A stretch of DNA of 64,000 nucleotides, taken from assembly GCA_013397865.1 (NCBI GenBank), contig VZTI01002608.1, positions 248,001 to 312,000 on the forward strand, written 5' to 3'. Below are positions 63,103 to 64,000 of the stretch, piece by piece. The stretch comes from Struthidea cinerea (Eukaryota; Chordata; Aves; Passeriformes; Corcoracidae). Below the pieces are notes generated by a model, which saw nothing but the letters and a program-made list of their open reading frames with translations, did not search any database and was not told the DNA's origin. Both the position numbers and the translations under genes were made by a program. Position 1 is the first letter of the stretch, and every line of letters starts with the position of its first letter.

Positions 63103-64000
63103 CCCTTCACTATGAGAGTACAGCACAGCCTTATCTCACAAGGGAAGTTTAAATTATTTTCCCTCACCAATAAACAGATGCCTTGGAAACATTTCTGAGC
63201 AAAACAGGTCAGAATAGAAAAGGTTCAGTTACAGTCAGTGCCTTTCCATTAAAACAATCGTGTGTCAGTGAGGTTCTTTGTCATCTTCCCAGTAAATAAC
63301 TGGCCCAGTTGAACAATTCCACTGATGTCAATCAGAAGAAAGTGGTTTTTTCATGCTCATGTTTATGTTTATACGTTACATGTGTGTACAATGTTCATAT
63401 AATGCTCTACAGACAAAGTTGGAAGGCCCAGATCTAAAACCAAATTTCAGTGTCTGCCACTGCTACCAGGTAGAAATCACTGAAGCAGAACCACAAGGAA
63501 AATAAAAAACAAACTAGAACATGGAGGTATTTTACTGGTACAAGTGTTGTTGATGGACATTCAGGTGTATCCTGTACAGCTCTGGAAAAAATCAATACCT
63601 CACTTCCTTCAGTGCTGCTTGAAAAATTGTACAGTGACTTACACAGTGACTGGTTCACAAACAGCTTTGGAGGGCTGTGAGGCCGTGTGTGCTGCTGATT
63701 TGGTGCTGTGGGCTCATTTTTTTAGAAGCTACTGGACAGAAAGCAATCAGTGAATTAGATTGTGAAAAAGTAAAAGGTTTGCAGTTCATTTGCTGCAAAA
63801 CTCTCCTTGGTCCTGATTTACCAACCTTCCTAAATTCTTGTGAGGTCTCTGTATCAGCTGTTCCTATTGAGGAGACACTTGAGCCAGTGATAAGAGCAGA
63901 CACTTTTGTGATAGGATTCTGTTAATCAGAAAACAGTTTTGGCTTTTTGGAAAAACCAAGTCCCCTATGGTGTCGGTTGGGCAGCGGCTGCAGGGGGCTG
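63103..64000. other. Right end of the window, no recognised features
   Basis: No exon or repeat recognised. The open frame at 63677-63925 begins with a GTG and a hydrophobic stretch but has no supporting evidence. Confidence 0.5.

Noticed and set aside
63677..63925. 82-codon frame with a signal-peptide-like start
   Set aside because: It begins at GTG, not ATG, has no splice context, and resembles no MEGF11 or other secreted protein start that I know.
1..64000. CRISPR arrays, operons, phage or bacterial mobile systems
   Set aside because: The DNA is a vertebrate chromosome with spliced genes and avian retroposons; no regularly spaced direct-repeat array or prokaryotic gene cluster is present.

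Overview
The window is a piece of a bird chromosome, most likely from a passerine (songbird). Three things show this: spliced vertebrate gene structure with CpG-island promoters; several truncated CR1 LINE 3' ends, the dominant avian retroposon; and one tRNA-Ile-derived SINE with a CR1-like tail, the architecture of the passerine family TguSINE1. There is no bacterial-style gene organisation. Almost all long open frames here are chance frames in intron or intergenic DNA.

Region 1 (1-6330): the 5' end of DIS3L (DIS3-like exosome 3'-5' exoribonuclease) on the minus strand. Five coding exons can be placed to the base: 5830-5686, 3241-3088, 2346-2218, 1657-1522 and 762-586. Every junction has AG/GT signals, and the exons join in frame to encode residues 1-247. 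The catalytic RNB part lies beyond the left edge. The promoter is a CpG island that also carries a G-rich minisatellite with a predicted G-quadruplex; intron 1 starts in a second, 18-bp minisatellite.

Region 2 (6330-20770): 14 kb without a recognisable gene. It holds two ancient MIR-like remnants, an old CR1 tail, a 169-bp tandem duplication, and a possible non-coding exon at 12025-12115.

Region 3 (20770-22630): a second, strong CpG island with a good splice donor at 22037, plus an exon-like 153-nt open segment just upstream (20778-20930). In human the gene divergent from DIS3L is MEGF11, so this island is a candidate MEGF11 promoter and first non-coding exon on the plus strand. No MEGF11 coding exon was found.

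Region 4 (22630-64000): about 41 kb without recognised exons, which would fit the long first intron of such a gene. It contains seven CR1 fragments, the SINE, short palindromes, AT-rich blocks that may be conserved regulatory DNA, a long poly-T tract and an assembly gap of 157 N. The only gene identified with confidence is DIS3L.
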